Position numbers and translations under genes: made by a program
The notes under the pieces: generated by a model
Database searches by the model: none
What the model was told of the DNA's origin: nothing
The model's input: the letters and a program-made list of their open reading frames with translations, nothing else
Part shown: in pieces, positions 63,386 to 64,000 of the stretch
Position numbering within the stretch: the stretch's first letter is position 1
How the letters are laid out: each line of letters begins with the position of its first letter
From: Phycisphaerae bacterium
GTDB lineage: Bacteria > Planctomycetota > Phycisphaerae > UBA1845
Assembly: GCA_029260215.1 (NCBI GenBank)
Contig: JAJDDQ010000070.1
Span: 86,190-150,189 of the forward strand
Length of the DNA: 64,000 nucleotides
Reading direction: 5' to 3'

Positions 63386-64000
63386 ACGCCATTGGGATCG
63401 CCGATTCGACAATGCTTGGCGGTCGGTGGAACAGAGTCGTCGCAGTCGTTGGTGGAGTCCGATCCACCGACGCCGGGTGCGACGCCCTGCCCCGTTACGC
63501 TGTGCAACAACGGCGAGTGCGACGCGACGTATCAAGTGAGCTGGTCGCCGGCCTTTTTTGTCGGCGGCGTGTCGGTTTTTGGGCCTTCGTCGATCGCGGT
63601 CGCGGGCGGTGGTTGCTCGACGTTTGATCTTACCGTCATAGCCCACGCCTTGACCGATCCGACGCTGACGCTCGATCTCACGCTCACGGCGGAGAATCGC
63701 GGCGGTGAAACGTGCGGGGCGGCGACGGTTACGCAGTGTTCGGCTGTCATTCCCATCGATATACTCAAAATTCAGCTTGATTTCGGGTCTGTGACGGAAC
63801 AGAATGAAACGGACCCGGGCGGTTTCCTGTGCCTGAACGACGACGATGACAACGGAAATGACGTGCCGGACAAGGACGAAACCGGCTCCACCGCCGGGGA
63901 GGATGACCTCGTGCCGCTGACCATCACGGCTGACGGGACTTTGCAAGGCACGCTGACGCTGAGTATCGAATCCGGAGCGAGCAAAATCAAGCTGTACGAA
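63386..64000 (+). CDS. Exported beta-domain protein, partial at both ends
   Basis: An open frame runs from a stop at 63383 to the right edge (205 codons) without a credible start or signal peptide. It encodes a Cys-containing linker (CPVTLCNNGECDATYQ), beta-rich sequence (FDLTVIAHALTDPTLTLDLT) and an Asp/Asn-rich calcium-like segment (LNDDDDNGNDVPDKDETG) similar to those in the giant exported proteins. Good coding signal in this frame but no 5' end means the gene is truncated or started outside the matched frame. It may be the remainder of a larger exported protein whose beginning was lost in the same event as the metzincin. Confidence 0.5.

Overview
The window looks like a chromosome segment from a member of the Planctomycetota. 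A Phycisphaerae-like lineage is possible but is only a guess. The signs are a PEP-CTERM protein, a planctomycete-type pseudopilin, a member of the Verrucomicrobia/Planctomycetes-restricted Minf_1886 family, giant secreted proteins full of DCNxNGxPD calcium-binding motifs, a Ser/Thr kinase with TPR repeats, and a bacterial microcompartment (BMC) locus. Base composition is GC-rich. There is one tRNA-Met(CAU) gene. I saw no rRNA, CRISPR array, intact insertion sequence or prophage.

Layout. 1-9.2 kb: a truncated zinc metalloprotease, a carbon-nitrogen hydrolase, a large secreted beta-repeat lipoprotein, and the glyoxylate-shunt pair aceB-aceA. 9.6-19.3 kb: the tRNA, two exported proteins with C-terminal sorting tails, a YdjM-like membrane protein, an MscS channel, and a signalling pair (Ser/Thr kinase-TPR and FHA-adenylate/guanylate cyclase). 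19.4-22.5 kb: a cysteine-rich tandem-repeat exported protein, a molybdenum-storage-protein homologue and a degenerate-receiver LuxR regulator.

22.8-30.7 kb is the most interesting region. A nucleoside transporter and thymidine kinase are divergent from a compact eight-gene BMC operon. The operon encodes an RpiB-DeoC fusion, a CsoS1D/CcmP-type BMC-T, a BMC-H, three BMC-P pentamers, a PduP/EutE-type CoA-acylating aldehyde dehydrogenase and a PduT-like BMC-T. The simplest model is a shell that confines acetaldehyde made from 2-deoxyribose-5-phosphate and converts it to acetyl-CoA, fed by scavenged deoxynucleosides. The RpiB domain has lost its catalytic cysteine. The fusion linker and the dehydrogenase N-terminus carry matching encapsulation-peptide-like helices.

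30.8-45.4 kb: a PKD-repeat lipoprotein, thioredoxin, a RicT/PSP1 protein, a pseudopilin, folate genes (pabB, pabC), a NIF3-family protein, queC-rsmG and an ECF sigma/anti-sigma pair. 45.6-53.4 kb: aspS, a translationally coupled glycan-assembly cluster and purU. 53.5-64 kb: a short flagellin, a 2155-residue mosaic secreted protein with an embedded cytochrome c motif, signal peptidase I, and a scarred region holding 5'-truncated genes. Intergenic spaces carry at least four families of short palindromic dispersed repeats.
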